In this document: piece after piece, positions 29,092 through 39,838 of the stretch
How positions within the stretch are numbered: position 1 is the first letter of the stretch
Layout: every line of letters starts with the position of its first letter
Source of the DNA: Rhizobium lentis
Lineage (GTDB): Bacteria > Pseudomonadota > Alphaproteobacteria > Rhizobiales > Rhizobiaceae
Reading direction: 5' to 3'
Assembly: GCF_017352135.1 (NCBI RefSeq)
Contig: NZ_CP071454.1
Coordinates: forward strand, 4,241,001-4,305,000
Length of the DNA stretch: 64,000 bases
The notes under the pieces: generated by a model
The model's database searches: none
Seen by the model: the letters and a program-made list of their open reading frames with translations, nothing else
What the model was told of the DNA's origin: nothing
Made by a program: the position numbers and the translations under genes

Positions 29092-29171
29092 CCGGGAAAA
29101 CCTCGCCACCCGACATGTGAGCGATTGCTTTCTAAGTCTTTCTTAATGGAAAGACCGCAGACTGCGCCGAG

Positions 29172-31484
29172 ATGAAATCAGCGAGAACGCCCGTGAAGAA
29201 AGCCCGCCCAGAGGCTGATGAACCGCATGGCGATCGCGCAGCGGCTGAGGCCGGCGTCGGCGACGGGCCGACCGACCTCTCGGAACTGGCCGAGCGCGAG
29301 AGCCGATGGAACCATGCGCTGGTCGGCTCCGGGCTCGGCGTATGGGATCACAATTATCGTCTCGATCGAAAATATTATTCGCCGACGTGGAAAACCATCC
29401 GCGGAATGGCGCCCGACGAGAACGTCGCCGGCGACTATCAGGCCTGGCTTCAGCTCGTCCATCCCGACGACCGCGATTTCGTCGCGCATGCGATCGAGCG
29501 GCAGAATGCCGGCGATCCGGATTATCAGATCTTCCAATATCGTGAGCGCCACAGGGATGGCCACTGGGTCTGGATCGACTGCCGCGGCGCGTGCGTAGAG
29601 TGGGACGAGAATGGCGTGCCGACACGCATCGTCGGAACGGACATCGATATCACCGCCCGCAAGGAAGCTGAGGAGACGCTGTCGCGCCTGTCGCGCCGGC
29701 TCGACCTGGCGCTGGAAGTTTCCCGAATCGGCGTCTTCGAGGCCGATCTCGAAAACGACATCGTCGAATGGGACGATCGCCTGATTGCCATTTACGGGTT
29801 GCAGGGCGCGGCGCGCAAGATCGGTGGCGACGCCTGGGCGAAAAGCCTGCACCCAGACGACCGCGAGCGCGTGCTTGGCCTTGCCGACCGCAGCGTCGAA
29901 AGCGGCAGCGACTTCCAGCAGGAATACCGCATCATCCGTGGCGACGGCGTCGAACGCATCATCCGAGCCCGCTCGGCCTTCTTCGTCGATGGCAACGGCC
30001 AACGCAAACTGGTCGGCGCCAATTGGGACGTCACCGAGGAAGTCGCGCTCCGCAACGAGCTGCAGCGCGCCAAGGATCTGGCGGAGGCCCGTAACCGCGA
30101 ACTCGAGGCCGCCAAGGAGAGCATCGAGCACTTGGCGCTGCACGATTACCTCACCGGCCTGCCGAACCGCCGCTATCTCGACAAGATGCTGGAGGACCGC
30201 GCGGCGCAATGTCGGACGAGCGGCCTTGCCCTGGCTATCCTGCATATCGATCTCGACCGCTTCAAGCAGATCAACGACACGCTCGGCCATCGGGCTGGCG
30301 ACGCGATGCTGCAGCACGCGGCAACTGTGCTCAGAAATTCCGTCCGTGCCGCCGATTTCGTCGCCCGGATCGGCGGCGATGAATTCGTCATTCTCTGCAC
30401 TGTCGATCCCGCTTCGAAGAAGACCGCCGGCCTTGCCGAGCGCCTGATCCGCGAATTGCGCAAGCCGGTCAGATATGAAGGGCACGACTGCCGTTTCGGC
30501 GCCAGCATCGGCATTGCCGTCGATTGCGGCGCCGAGCTCGACGCCAAACAGACGCTGCTCGACGCCGACATCGCGCTCTACCGCGCCAAAGGTCTCGGCC
30601 GAAACCGCTTCGAATTCTTCTCGGCATCAGCCCGCAGCGACATCGTCTCCGCCAAGCAGCTCGGCGACGAGATCCTGACCGGCCTCGAGCGCAATGAATT
30701 CGTACCCTTCTATCAATTGCAGTTCGATGCCCGCACGCTTGATGTCGCGGGCGTCGAGACGCTCGCCCGCTGGCAGCATCCGGTGCACGGGCTGCTGACG
30801 CCTGACCGCTTTCTCGATATCGCCGAGGATCTCGATGTCGTTTCGACGATTGACGCCCTGATCCTGGAGCGCGCGCTTTCCGACCGCCGTGCCTGGATCA
30901 AGGACGGGCTGTCGATTCCGAAAATCTCGGTCAACGTTTCTGCCCGGCGGCTGGCCGATCCCGATCTCGGCAAAAAGCTCCGCGCCCTGAAGATCGCACC
31001 CGGCAGCATCGCCTTCGAATTGCTGGAATCGATCTCGCTCGATGACTGCGACGAGGCGGTGGCCGCCAACCTCAAAAAACTGCGCAAGCTCGGCATCGAC
31101 ATCCAGATCGACGATTTCGGCACCGGTCACGCCTCAATCGTCAGCCTGCTGCGCTTGAGCCCGAAGACGTTGAAGATCGACCGCGAGCTGATCCGGATGC
31201 TGCCGCAATCGGCCGAGCAGCGCAAACTCGTCGGCTCGATTATCGATATCGGCCACTCGCTCAACATTCTCGTCATCGCCGAGGGCGTCGAGACGGCGGA
31301 TCATATCCGTATTCTGGAAGAACTCGACTGCGACATGCTGCAGGGCTACGCGCTCGCCCGGCCGATGCCGGCCATGCAGCTTCCCTCCTTCATCCGCAGT
31401 GGAAGCTGGCGCCAAGGCCAGACGACCGCCCGCGCCATGCAGACGCATCTGCGCCGTGCGCTGCCGGCAAAAGCCGCCAAATAA
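29172..31484 (+). CDS. PAS-PAS-GGDEF-EAL cyclic di-GMP protein
   Basis: Soluble 770-residue protein that makes and/or degrades cyclic di-GMP. Domains are two PAS sensors (about 45-165 and 178-290), GGDEF (about 320-485) and EAL (500-755). The cyclase site GGDEF (401-405) is intact, with an inhibitory I-site RAAD (392-395) five residues before it. In the EAL domain the motif reads ETL (529-531), keeping the catalytic Glu; NVSAR, FELLES, DDFGTG (647-652), LKIDREL and AEGVET are intact, so phosphodiesterase activity is plausible. No membrane segment is seen, so input is probably cytosolic (redox, oxygen or ligand). Confidence 0.93.
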   Translation: MKSARTPVKKARPEADEPHGDRAAAEAGVGDGPTDLSELAERESRWNHALVGSGLGVWDHNYRLDRKYYSPTWKTIRGMAPDENVAGDYQAWLQLVHPDDRDFVAHAIERQNAGDPDYQIFQYRERHRDGHWVWIDCRGACVEWDENGVPTRIVGTDIDITARKEAEETLSRLSRRLDLALEVSRIGVFEADLENDIVEWDDRLIAIYGLQGAARKIGGDAWAKSLHPDDRERVLGLADRSVESGSDFQQEYRIIRGDGVERIIRARSAFFVDGNGQRKLVGANWDVTEEVALRNELQRAKDLAEARNRELEAAKESIEHLALHDYLTGLPNRRYLDKMLEDRAAQCRTSGLALAILHIDLDRFKQINDTLGHRAGDAMLQHAATVLRNSVRAADFVARIGGDEFVILCTVDPASKKTAGLAERLIRELRKPVRYEGHDCRFGASIGIAVDCGAELDAKQTLLDADIALYRAKGLGRNRFEFFSASARSDIVSAKQLGDEILTGLERNEFVPFYQLQFDARTLDVAGVETLARWQHPVHGLLTPDRFLDIAEDLDVVSTIDALILERALSDRRAWIKDGLSIPKISVNVSARRLADPDLGKKLRALKIAPGSIAFELLESISLDDCDEAVAANLKKLRKLGIDIQIDDFGTGHASIVSLLRLSPKTLKIDRELIRMLPQSAEQRKLVGSIIDIGHSLNILVIAEGVETADHIRILEELDCDMLQGYALARPMPAMQLPSFIRSGSWRQGQTTARAMQTHLRRALPAKAAK

Positions 31485-31734
31485 AAACCTGTATAAGCGG
31501 CCCGCCAATTCGCCTTCATTCCACCGTAGGGGAAAAGACGCTAAGATTGGTCTTGCGAATTCATTCGATTCTCCTGGCGGTATTCCGTAAAATCCGGAAG
31601 CCGGGCCGGGAAACCGGAAACCGGGGAAGGAACGACAGGCGGATTGTGAAACTCTCTCTTTTCCTTTAAGGGGACGCCACGAGATCCATCCACTCGCGCT
31701 ATCCCAAGAGCGCCAACAACAGAGAATGACCACG
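31485..31734. other. Intergenic region before purC
   Basis: About 250 bases without coding potential. It is rich in CCGG/CCGGG runs at 31590-31630 and has a T-rich stretch (CTCTCTCTTTTCCTTTAAGG) near 31655. I see no convincing terminator, purine riboswitch or PurR box. It must hold the purC promoter. Confidence 0.5.
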
Positions 31735-32499
31735 ATGAACCGTCGCCGCCGTATCTACGAGGGCAAGGCAAAGATTCTGTATGAGGGTCCGGAACCGGGC
31801 ACTTTGATCCAGTTTTTCAAGGACGATGCCACTGCCTTCAACAAGAAGAAACATGAAGTCATCGACGGCAAGGGCGTCCTCAACAATCGCATTTCCGAAT
31901 ATATCTTCAGCCATCTGAACAAGATCGGCATCCCCACCCACTTCATCCGCCGGCTCAACATGCGCGAGCAGCTGATCAAGGAAGTGGAGATGATCCCGCT
32001 GGAGATCGTCGTGCGCAACGTCGCTGCCGGTTCTCTCGCGAAGCGCCTCGGCATCGAGGAAGGCGTCGTTCTGCCGCGCTCGATCATCGAATTCTACTAC
32101 AAGTCCGACGCACTCGATGATCCGATGGTCTCCGAAGAGCACATCACCGCCTTTGGCTGGGCCAATCCCGCAGAGCTCGACGACATCATGGCGCTCGCCA
32201 TCCGCGTCAACGATTTCATGACCGGTCTCTTCCTGGGCGTCGGCATCCAGCTCGTCGACTTCAAGATCGAATGCGGCCGCCTCTTCGAGGGCGATCTAAT
32301 GCGCATCATCCTGGCCGACGAGATCTCGCCGGACAGCTGCCGGCTCTGGGACATCGAAACCCGCGAGAAGATGGACAAGGACCGCTTCCGCCGCGATCTC
32401 GGCGGACTGCTCGAAGCCTATTCCGAAGTCGCTCGCCGTCTCGGCATCATCAATGAAAACGAGCCTGTGCGCGGCACCGGCCCGGTTCTCGTCAAGTAG
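31735..32499 (+). CDS. purC: SAICAR synthetase
   Basis: Joins CAIR with aspartate using ATP in purine synthesis, cytosolic. The 254-residue protein begins [16 protein letters not shown] and has [26 protein letters not shown] and [15 protein letters not shown], all PurC signatures. I use the ATG at 31735 ([10 protein letters not shown]), which matches the family start; an ATG nine bases earlier is possible. It heads the purC-purS-kptA-purQ operon; purS begins 15 bases after its stop. Confidence 0.96.
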   Translation: MNRRRRIYEGKAKILYEGPEPGTLIQFFKDDATAFNKKKHEVIDGKGVLNNRISEYIFSHLNKIGIPTHFIRRLNMREQLIKEVEMIPLEIVVRNVAAGSLAKRLGIEEGVVLPRSIIEFYYKSDALDDPMVSEEHITAFGWANPAELDDIMALAIRVNDFMTGLFLGVGIQLVDFKIECGRLFEGDLMRIILADEISPDSCRLWDIETREKMDKDRFRRDLGGLLEAYSEVARRLGIINENEPVRGTGPVLVK

Positions 32500-32514
32500 G
32501 GCAGGAAAGACAAA

Positions 32515-32760
32515 GTGATCAAGGCTCGTGTCACCGTCACGCTGAAAAACGGCGTTCTCGATCCCCAGGGCAAGGCCATCGAAGGCGCTCTCGGCGCTCT
32601 CGGATTTTCGGGCGTCGGCCATGTAAGACAGGGCAAGGTCTTCGACCTGGAGCTCGAAGGCGCCGACAAATCCAAGGCCGAGGCCGAGCTTAAAGCCATG
32701 TGCGAAAAATTGCTCGCCAATACGGTGATCGAGAATTACGCAATCGCGATCGACGGATGA
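32515..32760 (+). CDS. purS: FGAM synthase subunit PurS
   Basis: Small structural subunit (81 residues) of the PurSQL phosphoribosylformylglycinamidine synthase, bridging PurQ and PurL. It has KARVTVTLKNGVLDPQGKAI and GHVRQGKVFDLEL, the PurS pattern, and ends ANTVIENYAIAI. The GTG start at 32515 has AGGAAAG upstream. Its partners purQ and purL lie downstream, purL about 3 kb away. Confidence 0.95.
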   Translation: MIKARVTVTLKNGVLDPQGKAIEGALGALGFSGVGHVRQGKVFDLELEGADKSKAEAELKAMCEKLLANTVIENYAIAIDG

Positions 32761-32799
32761 TCACAGACCGTCGGCCGGCGGAATGTGAGGTTGGGCGTC

Positions 32800-33354
32800 A
32801 TGACAAAGGCAAAGCTGGAGACGGAAGTCTCGAAATATATGAGCTATGTTTTGCGTCATGCGCCTGAAGCCGCGGGTCTGACGCTTGATGGCGAGGGTTG
32901 GGTATCCTTCGACGAACTCGAAAAGGCGCTGGCGTCGAAATATGACGTCTCCCGCGCAGACATTATCGAAATCGTCGAAAACAACCCGAAGAAGCGTTTC
33001 ACGCTTGCCGATAACAGAATTCGTGCCAATCAAGGTCATAGCATCGACGTCGATCTCGCCTTGAAGCCGGTTGAACCGCCCGCCGCTCTTTTTCACGGCA
33101 CCTCCCTGGCGAGCTGGTCGTCGATCGCCCGTGAAGGTCTGAAGAAGATGCAGCGGCACCACGTTCATCTCTCCGCGGATGTCGAAACGGCGAGGATCGT
33201 CGCAATGCGCCGCAAGGGTGAGTATGTTATCCTGCGGGTGGATGCGGCCCGCATGTTTTCAGAGGGTCATTCTTTCTTTGTCTCCGACAATGGAGTATGG
33301 CTCACCGAAAGCGTTCCAGTTCAATTTCTTTCGCCAGACGCGGGGACTCCATGA
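32800..33354 (+). CDS. kptA: RNA 2'-phosphotransferase, KptA/Tpt1
   Basis: Removes an internal 2'-phosphate from RNA, transferring it to NAD+; in eukaryotes this finishes tRNA splicing. The 184-residue protein shows the Arg-His-Arg-Arg active-site blocks: [35 protein letters not shown] and [12 protein letters not shown]. The ATG at 32800 is preceded by GAGG; a GTG at 32785 is possible. It lies inside the purine operon, its TGA overlapping the purQ ATG (ATGA), so translation is coupled to purQ. The natural substrate in bacteria is unclear; RNA repair or ADP-ribose chemistry has been proposed for relatives. Confidence 0.93.
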   Translation: MTKAKLETEVSKYMSYVLRHAPEAAGLTLDGEGWVSFDELEKALASKYDVSRADIIEIVENNPKKRFTLADNRIRANQGHSIDVDLALKPVEPPAALFHGTSLASWSSIAREGLKKMQRHHVHLSADVETARIVAMRRKGEYVILRVDAARMFSEGHSFFVSDNGVWLTESVPVQFLSPDAGTP

Positions 33355-34022
33355 AATCAGCCGTCGTTCAACTTCCGGGCCTCAACCGCGACCGCGACAT
33401 GATCGCCGCACTGACCAAGATCTCCGGCAAGCCGCCGATGACGATCTGGCAGACGGAAACCGAGATCCCCGATGTCGACCTGATTGTCATCCCCGGCGGC
33501 TTTTCCTATGGCGATTACCTGCGCTGCGGCGCCATCGCCGCCCGCATGCCGGTCATGCAGGCGATCATCGAAAAGGCTGCCAAGGGCGTGAAGGTGCTCG
33601 GCGTCTGCAACGGCTTCCAGATCCTCGTCGAGGCCGGTCTGCTTCCGGGCGCACTGATGCGCAATGCCTCGCTGAAGTTCGTTTGCCGGGAGATCAAGCT
33701 CGAAGTCGTCAATGCCGAGACGGACTTCACCCGCGCCTACGCGCAAGGCCAGCTTATCCGCTGCCCTGTTGCCCATCATGACGGCAATTATTTCGCCGAC
33801 GAAGCGACGCTGACGAAAATCGAGGGCAATGGCCAGGTTGTCTTTCGGTATGCCGAAGGCACCAATCCGAACGGCTCGCTCAACGACATCGCCGGCGTCA
33901 CGAACGAAAAGGGCAACGTGCTGGGCATGATGCCGCATCCGGAAAATCTGATCGAGGCCGCCCATGGCGGTTCGGACGGCCGCGGCCTCTTCGCCTCGGC
34001 GCTCGATGTCGTCGCCGCCTGA
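33351..34022 (+). CDS. purQ: FGAM synthase glutaminase subunit PurQ
   Basis: Glutamine amidotransferase subunit (223 residues) giving ammonia to PurL. The class I triad is visible: nucleophile Cys in [13 protein letters not shown] near residue 86 and His/Glu in [12 protein letters not shown] near the C-terminus. [16 protein letters not shown] is the PurQ-specific block. It starts at 33351, overlapping the kptA stop. Confidence 0.96.
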   Translation: MKSAVVQLPGLNRDRDMIAALTKISGKPPMTIWQTETEIPDVDLIVIPGGFSYGDYLRCGAIAARMPVMQAIIEKAAKGVKVLGVCNGFQILVEAGLLPGALMRNASLKFVCREIKLEVVNAETDFTRAYAQGQLIRCPVAHHDGNYFADEATLTKIEGNGQVVFRYAEGTNPNGSLNDIAGVTNEKGNVLGMMPHPENLIEAAHGGSDGRGLFASALDVVAA

Positions 34023-34118
34023 ACCTGCCTTCAAAGCATGCCGCCCGCCGGCCGGCCATGGCCAGCGCAACGGCATGCACCCGAAAAGACCTTCATCCGG
34101 ATTACTGGAGCACGATCA

Positions 34119-34517
34119 ATGCGCCCTCGCCTCTCCGTCGCAATCGCCGCCTTGTTGACTGCTCTCGCCGCTGCCGTGGCAGCCTGCCAATCGGCGGCAC
34201 CGGCAGCAGGTCCGAACCGGGCTGCGTTGCCGACGATGGAGCGCGTGGCGCTTGGCGCCAATGCCTGCTGGTTCAAATCCGGCGATCCGGCCTTTGCCGC
34301 CTACAAACTTGCACCCGAACTCAATTCCTTCACCGGCCGGCCGCGCATTCTCCTCGTTCACAAGAGCAGCCCGGAAAGCCGTCCGCTGCTCGTCGTGCAG
34401 GCCGAGGGAAGCCCGGCGCGTCTCCAGGCCTTCGGCCCGATGATGCAAGAGCCGGTCGCCGGGCGTATTGCCGGCGACGTCAATCGCTGGTCGGCTGGCA
34501 ACAAGGCCTGCAGCTGA
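34119..34517 (+). CDS. Putative small lipoprotein
   Basis: A 132-residue protein of unknown function. The N-terminus MRPRLSVAIAALLTALAAAV, then AAC, is a lipoprotein signal with lipobox VAAC, so the mature protein should be lipid-anchored at about Cys 23. The mature part has the motif VALGANACWFKSGDPAFAAY, with a second Cys, and ends NRWSAGNKACS. It lies 96 bases after purQ in the same direction and may be read through from the purine operon. Confidence 0.72.
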   Translation: MRPRLSVAIAALLTALAAAVAACQSAAPAAGPNRAALPTMERVALGANACWFKSGDPAFAAYKLAPELNSFTGRPRILLVHKSSPESRPLLVVQAEGSPARLQAFGPMMQEPVAGRIAGDVNRWSAGNKACS

Positions 34518-34541
34518 TTGCCGTGATCAATCCTCTGCGGA

Positions 34542-34799
34542 TCAATCCAAGAAAAACGACTTGCCGACCTCACGCGCTGCCTCGGATTGCGACACGCCGA
34601 TATCCTTGAGCTCGCTCGCCGTCAGGCCTCTGAGTGCTCGACGACCTTCCCGCTTCTGATGCCAGAGAAGAATGGCCGCCCAGATCCGGCCCAGGCGCGT
34701 CGTCGTCTCGGCAGGCGCAGCCGGCACGACAATTTGCCTCCGGCCCTCGAAGGAGACAATCGGTACAATTGGCATTTTGATCTCAGGTAAGGCAGACAT
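34542..34799 (-). CDS. DUF1127 small protein
   Basis: An 85-residue protein ending in a DUF1127 domain: LWHQKREGRRALRGLTASEL, then KDIGVSQSEA. In alphaproteobacteria such Arg-rich domains occur in small RNA-binding or phosphate/carbon regulators. Here the N-terminal 40 residues are a non-conserved extension. I start it at the ATG at 34799, with AGAGG upstream; an in-frame ATG at 34838 lacks a ribosome site. It diverges from the MocR-type gene, whose promoter overlaps. Confidence 0.75.
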   Translation of the reverse strand: MSALPEIKMPIVPIVSFEGRRQIVVPAAPAETTTRLGRIWAAILLWHQKREGRRALRGLTASELKDIGVSQSEAAREVGKSFFLD

Positions 34800-34842
34800 T
34801 CCAGGAATCCTCTCGCGGTGACCTTGGAATTGACTCATAATC

Positions 34843-34887
34843 TTGACAGGAACAATTTGACAATATAGGCAATTGTCACCATGACAA
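34843..34887. promoter_or_regulatory. Candidate MocR promoter/operator with TTGACA repeats
   Basis: TTGACA occurs at 34843 and 34857 as a direct repeat 14 bases apart, with TTGTCA at 34873 and TGACAA at 34882 as further half-sites, all between the divergent starts and into the MocR start codon. MocR regulators often bind repeated half-sites near their own gene. TTGACA at 34843 with TATAGG at 34864 could also be the core promoter. Confidence 0.4.
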
Positions 34888-36299
34888 ATTGGCTACCTGA
34901 TCTTTCACGCGGCTCCGGGCCGGTCTATCTCCGGCTCGCCGACAGCATCGAATCCGCCATAGCGAGCGGCGCCCTGCCCGCCGGCAGCAAATTGCCGCCG
35001 CAGCGCAACCTTGCTTATGACATCGGCGTAACGATCGGCACGATCGGCCGCGCCTATGCGCTGGTGCACGAACGCGGCCTGGTCGCAGGTGAAGTCGGGC
35101 GCGGCACCTATGTGCTGAACCGCTCCGAAACGCCGCCCAGCGAACAGAGCGATCCCTTGACCGTTTCGCTTGCCGGCACCCGCTTCCAGGATGCGCCTGC
35201 AAACAAGATCCGATTCGACACCACCGCCGCGCCCGATCTCGGCCAGGGCAAGATCATCGCCGGCATTCTGGCGGAGATCGGCGAGCAGCATCTCGCGGAG
35301 ATCTCCTCCTATTCCAGAAGTTTCCCGGCGAATTGGTTCCAAGCCGGACGCCGCTGGCTTGCCCGAAGCGGCTGGACGCCGGACGTCGAAAATATCGCGC
35401 CGACACTTGGCGCCCATGCGGCGGCGGTCGCCGTCATCGCCGCCGTCTCGGCACCGGGTGACAAGATCGTCTTCGAAAATCTCAGCTATACGCAGGTCAG
35501 CCGCAGCGCGCGCCTTCTTGGTCGCCGCACGGTGACGGTCGATTCCGATGAATTCGGCGTGATCCCCGATGATTTCGAGCGGCTTTGCCAGCAGCAGCAT
35601 CCGAAGCTCGCCTTCCTGATGCCGACTGTTCACAATCCGACGGTCGCCATCATGCCGGAAGAGCGGCGCGCGGCAATCGCCGGCATCGCCAGGAAGCATG
35701 GGGTCTGGCTCATCGAGGACGATCTCTACGGCGGCATGGCCGATGACGATACGCCTCTGCTTGCCGCGCTGGCGCCCGACCGCACTTTCCTGGTCAACGG
35801 CCTATCCAAATCGGTTGCCGCTGGCGTGCGCGGCGGCTGGGTTGCCTGCCCGCCGCATTTTGCCCAGCGCATCAAGGTAACGCACAGGATGATCACCGGC
35901 GGCCTGCCCTTCATTCTGGCAGAGACCTGTGCGCGGCTCGTCGAAAGCGGCGCCGCCCACGATATCCGCAAGGCGAGCGTCGAAGAACTTTCCCGTCGTA
36001 CCCAGCTTGCGAGAGAGCATTTGCAGGGTTTCGATTTCGAATCGCATCCGCACGCACCCTTCCTCTGGTTGAAGCTGCCGGAGCCCTGGATGTCCGGCAC
36101 CTTCAAGAACGCCGCTTTCCGCGACGGCGTGCTCGTCGACGACGAGGACGAGTTCAAGACGGCGCGGGGTGAGAAGACCTATCACCGTGTTCGCGTTGGC
36201 TTCTCCTCGCCGAAGACGGGACAGGAACTGATCGCGGGTCTGATGATCCTGCGCCGTCTGTTGGAAAATGGCGGCTCCACCTATGACGGCGAAATATGA
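34881..36299 (+). CDS. MocR-type PLP-dependent GntR regulator
   Basis: A 472-residue transcription factor with an N-terminal winged helix (about 12-80: PVYLRLADSIESAIASGALP ... GRGTYVLN) fused to a fold-type I aminotransferase-like domain. The PLP lysine sits in NGLSKSVAAGVRGGW, with TVHNPTVAIMPEERR and LIEDDLYGG nearby. Such proteins sense PLP or amine metabolites rather than catalyse transamination. It diverges from the DUF1127 gene, but what it controls is not obvious from its neighbours. The start is the ATG at 34881. Confidence 0.9.
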   Translation: MTNWLPDLSRGSGPVYLRLADSIESAIASGALPAGSKLPPQRNLAYDIGVTIGTIGRAYALVHERGLVAGEVGRGTYVLNRSETPPSEQSDPLTVSLAGTRFQDAPANKIRFDTTAAPDLGQGKIIAGILAEIGEQHLAEISSYSRSFPANWFQAGRRWLARSGWTPDVENIAPTLGAHAAAVAVIAAVSAPGDKIVFENLSYTQVSRSARLLGRRTVTVDSDEFGVIPDDFERLCQQQHPKLAFLMPTVHNPTVAIMPEERRAAIAGIARKHGVWLIEDDLYGGMADDDTPLLAALAPDRTFLVNGLSKSVAAGVRGGWVACPPHFAQRIKVTHRMITGGLPFILAETCARLVESGAAHDIRKASVEELSRRTQLAREHLQGFDFESHPHAPFLWLKLPEPWMSGTFKNAAFRDGVLVDDEDEFKTARGEKTYHRVRVGFSSPKTGQELIAGLMILRRLLENGGSTYDGEI

Positions 36300-36421
36300 C
36301 CTGTTGCAAATACACGTCATAGTTCCAAAAAAATATCGGCGCGAAACTGCGATGCTTTATCGGCCGGACTGCCATGCTACCTCTTGGTTATCCCGCGAGT
36401 GGGAGAATCAAAGGACAGCAG

Positions 36422-37000
36422 ATGAAGATCGACTTCGGCAAGGTCGTTCTGCGCTTCTTGGGTGCAGCGTCGGCGGCAGCGGTAATCGGCTTTTTGGCCA
36501 TGACCGGCTCCGCAAGTGCAGGTGAACAAATATTCGACGAATTGCGCTTCGGCGTTTCGGCCTCGGTACAATCGGGACATTCCAGGGAAAACGGTGTCTA
36601 TCCCGAAATTACGGCCCTCTTCGATCCCTTCGGCTATAATGAGACGGTCGGCTGGCAACAATTCCTGCGACCCCGTGTCCATGTCGGCACCTCAATCGGC
36701 ACCTCGGGCGAAGCCACGCAGTTTTTCACCGGCTTCACGTGGACTGTCGATTTCAACGAGAAACTGTTCGCCGAAGCCGGTTTCGGCGGCGTCGTTCATA
36801 CCGGCGATCTCGATGACGATGGTGACGGCCCGGGGCTCGGCTGTCGCGTTCTGTTCCACGAATATGTAGGCGCCGGCTACCGTTTCACGCCTCATTGGAA
36901 CGTGATGGCCCAGATCGCCCACTCTTCGCATGCCAATCTGTGTGACGGCCCGAACGACGGCATGACACGCGCCGGCATCCAGATCGGCTACAAGTTCTGA
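36422..37000 (+). CDS. Acyloxyacyl hydrolase/PagL-like lipid A deacylase
   Basis: Outer-membrane beta-barrel of 192 residues related to PagL, which removes the 3-O acyl chain of lipid A. It has a signal peptide (AASAAAVIGFLAMTGSASAG) and a barrel ending in GYKF with a terminal Phe. The catalytic region reads MAQIAHSSHANLCDGPNDG, where PagL has HxSN near the end; His and Ser are kept in HSSHAN. The ATG at 36422 has GGACAG upstream. It lies between the MocR gene and purL, with no obvious functional link to either. Confidence 0.78.
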   Translation: MKIDFGKVVLRFLGAASAAAVIGFLAMTGSASAGEQIFDELRFGVSASVQSGHSRENGVYPEITALFDPFGYNETVGWQQFLRPRVHVGTSIGTSGEATQFFTGFTWTVDFNEKLFAEAGFGGVVHTGDLDDDGDGPGLGCRVLFHEYVGAGYRFTPHWNVMAQIAHSSHANLCDGPNDGMTRAGIQIGYKF

Positions 37001-37027
37001 TCGATTGCCCCCTTTGCGAAAAAGCCA

Positions 37028-37056
37028 GCCCGCCCTCTGTTGACGGCGGGCATTTT
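37028..37056 (+). terminator. Rho-independent terminator after the PagL-like gene
   Basis: Stem GCCCGCC/GGCGGGC (37028-37034 and 37045-37051) with a 10-base loop, followed by ATTTT. It lies 27 bases past the stop and before purL. Confidence 0.7.
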
Positions 37057-37081
37057 CCTGTCGCGCGCCGCCGCTACATAG

Positions 37082-39352
<2,271 letters not shown>

Positions 39353-39371
39353 TGCGCAAGGAGTAACGATC

Positions 39372-39605
39372 ATGGCCATGAAACCCGGCGATATCGAAGA
39401 CATGATCAAGGCTGGGATTCCCGGTGCCAAGGTGACGATCCGCGATCTGGCGGGCGACGGCGACCACTACGCCGCTGAAGTCGTTGCCGAAGCCTTCCGC
39501 GGCAAGAGCCGCGTACAGCAGCACCAGATGGTCTACGAGGCGCTGAAGGGCAATATGGGCGGCGTATTGCATGCTCTCGCCCTGCAGACCTCCGCGCCGG
39601 ATTGA
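39372..39605 (+). CDS. BolA family protein
   Basis: A 77-residue BolA/YrbA-like protein. BolA proteins pair with CGFS monothiol glutaredoxins to hold an Fe-S cluster and signal iron status. The core is DIEDMIKAGIPGAKVTIRDL, DGDHYAAEVVAEAFRGKSRV with the cluster-ligand His nearby, and QQHQMVYEALKG. It lies 19 bases after purL. Its likely partner, the CGFS glutaredoxin grxD, is at 52507, on the other side of the catabolic island; the two are normally close neighbours in rhizobia as I recall. Confidence 0.92.
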   Translation: MAMKPGDIEDMIKAGIPGAKVTIRDLAGDGDHYAAEVVAEAFRGKSRVQQHQMVYEALKGNMGGVLHALALQTSAPD

Positions 39606-39629
39606 CATGCCGGCTTCGGCCGGTTGAAG

Positions 39630-39690
39630 CTTTGAAGTGAAACAGACCCGGATGGAAGGATTCCTTCTGCCGGGTCTGTTTCATTTCAAG
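39630..39690 (+). terminator. Long terminator hairpin after bolA
   Basis: A stem of about 20 bp with one mismatch; its perfect inner part GAAACAGACCCGG/CCGGGTCTGTTTC is at 39639-39651 and 39670-39682. It marks the end of the purL-bolA transcript. The 148 bases that follow, up to 39838, show no gene and form the left edge of the island. Confidence 0.8.
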
Positions 39691-39838
39691 GCGCTTCCCA
39701 TGACACAGTGTCCGGACTCGTTGAAACGGACCGGTGGCTTTGCTCCAGAGATCCCAGGTCCAGTATCACCTCGCGCGCGAGATGGCGCTTAAGATCGTTC
39801 GCGCGAGTTGCGACCGCCTTGAGCTGGCGCGCAACCTT

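Noticed and set aside
39771..39835. GC-rich inverted repeats TCGCGCG/CGCGCGA and GTTGCG/CGCAAC near the left island edge, considered as an attachment site
   Set aside because: No matching copy at the right edge and no integrase; such repeats are expected in GC-rich DNA.
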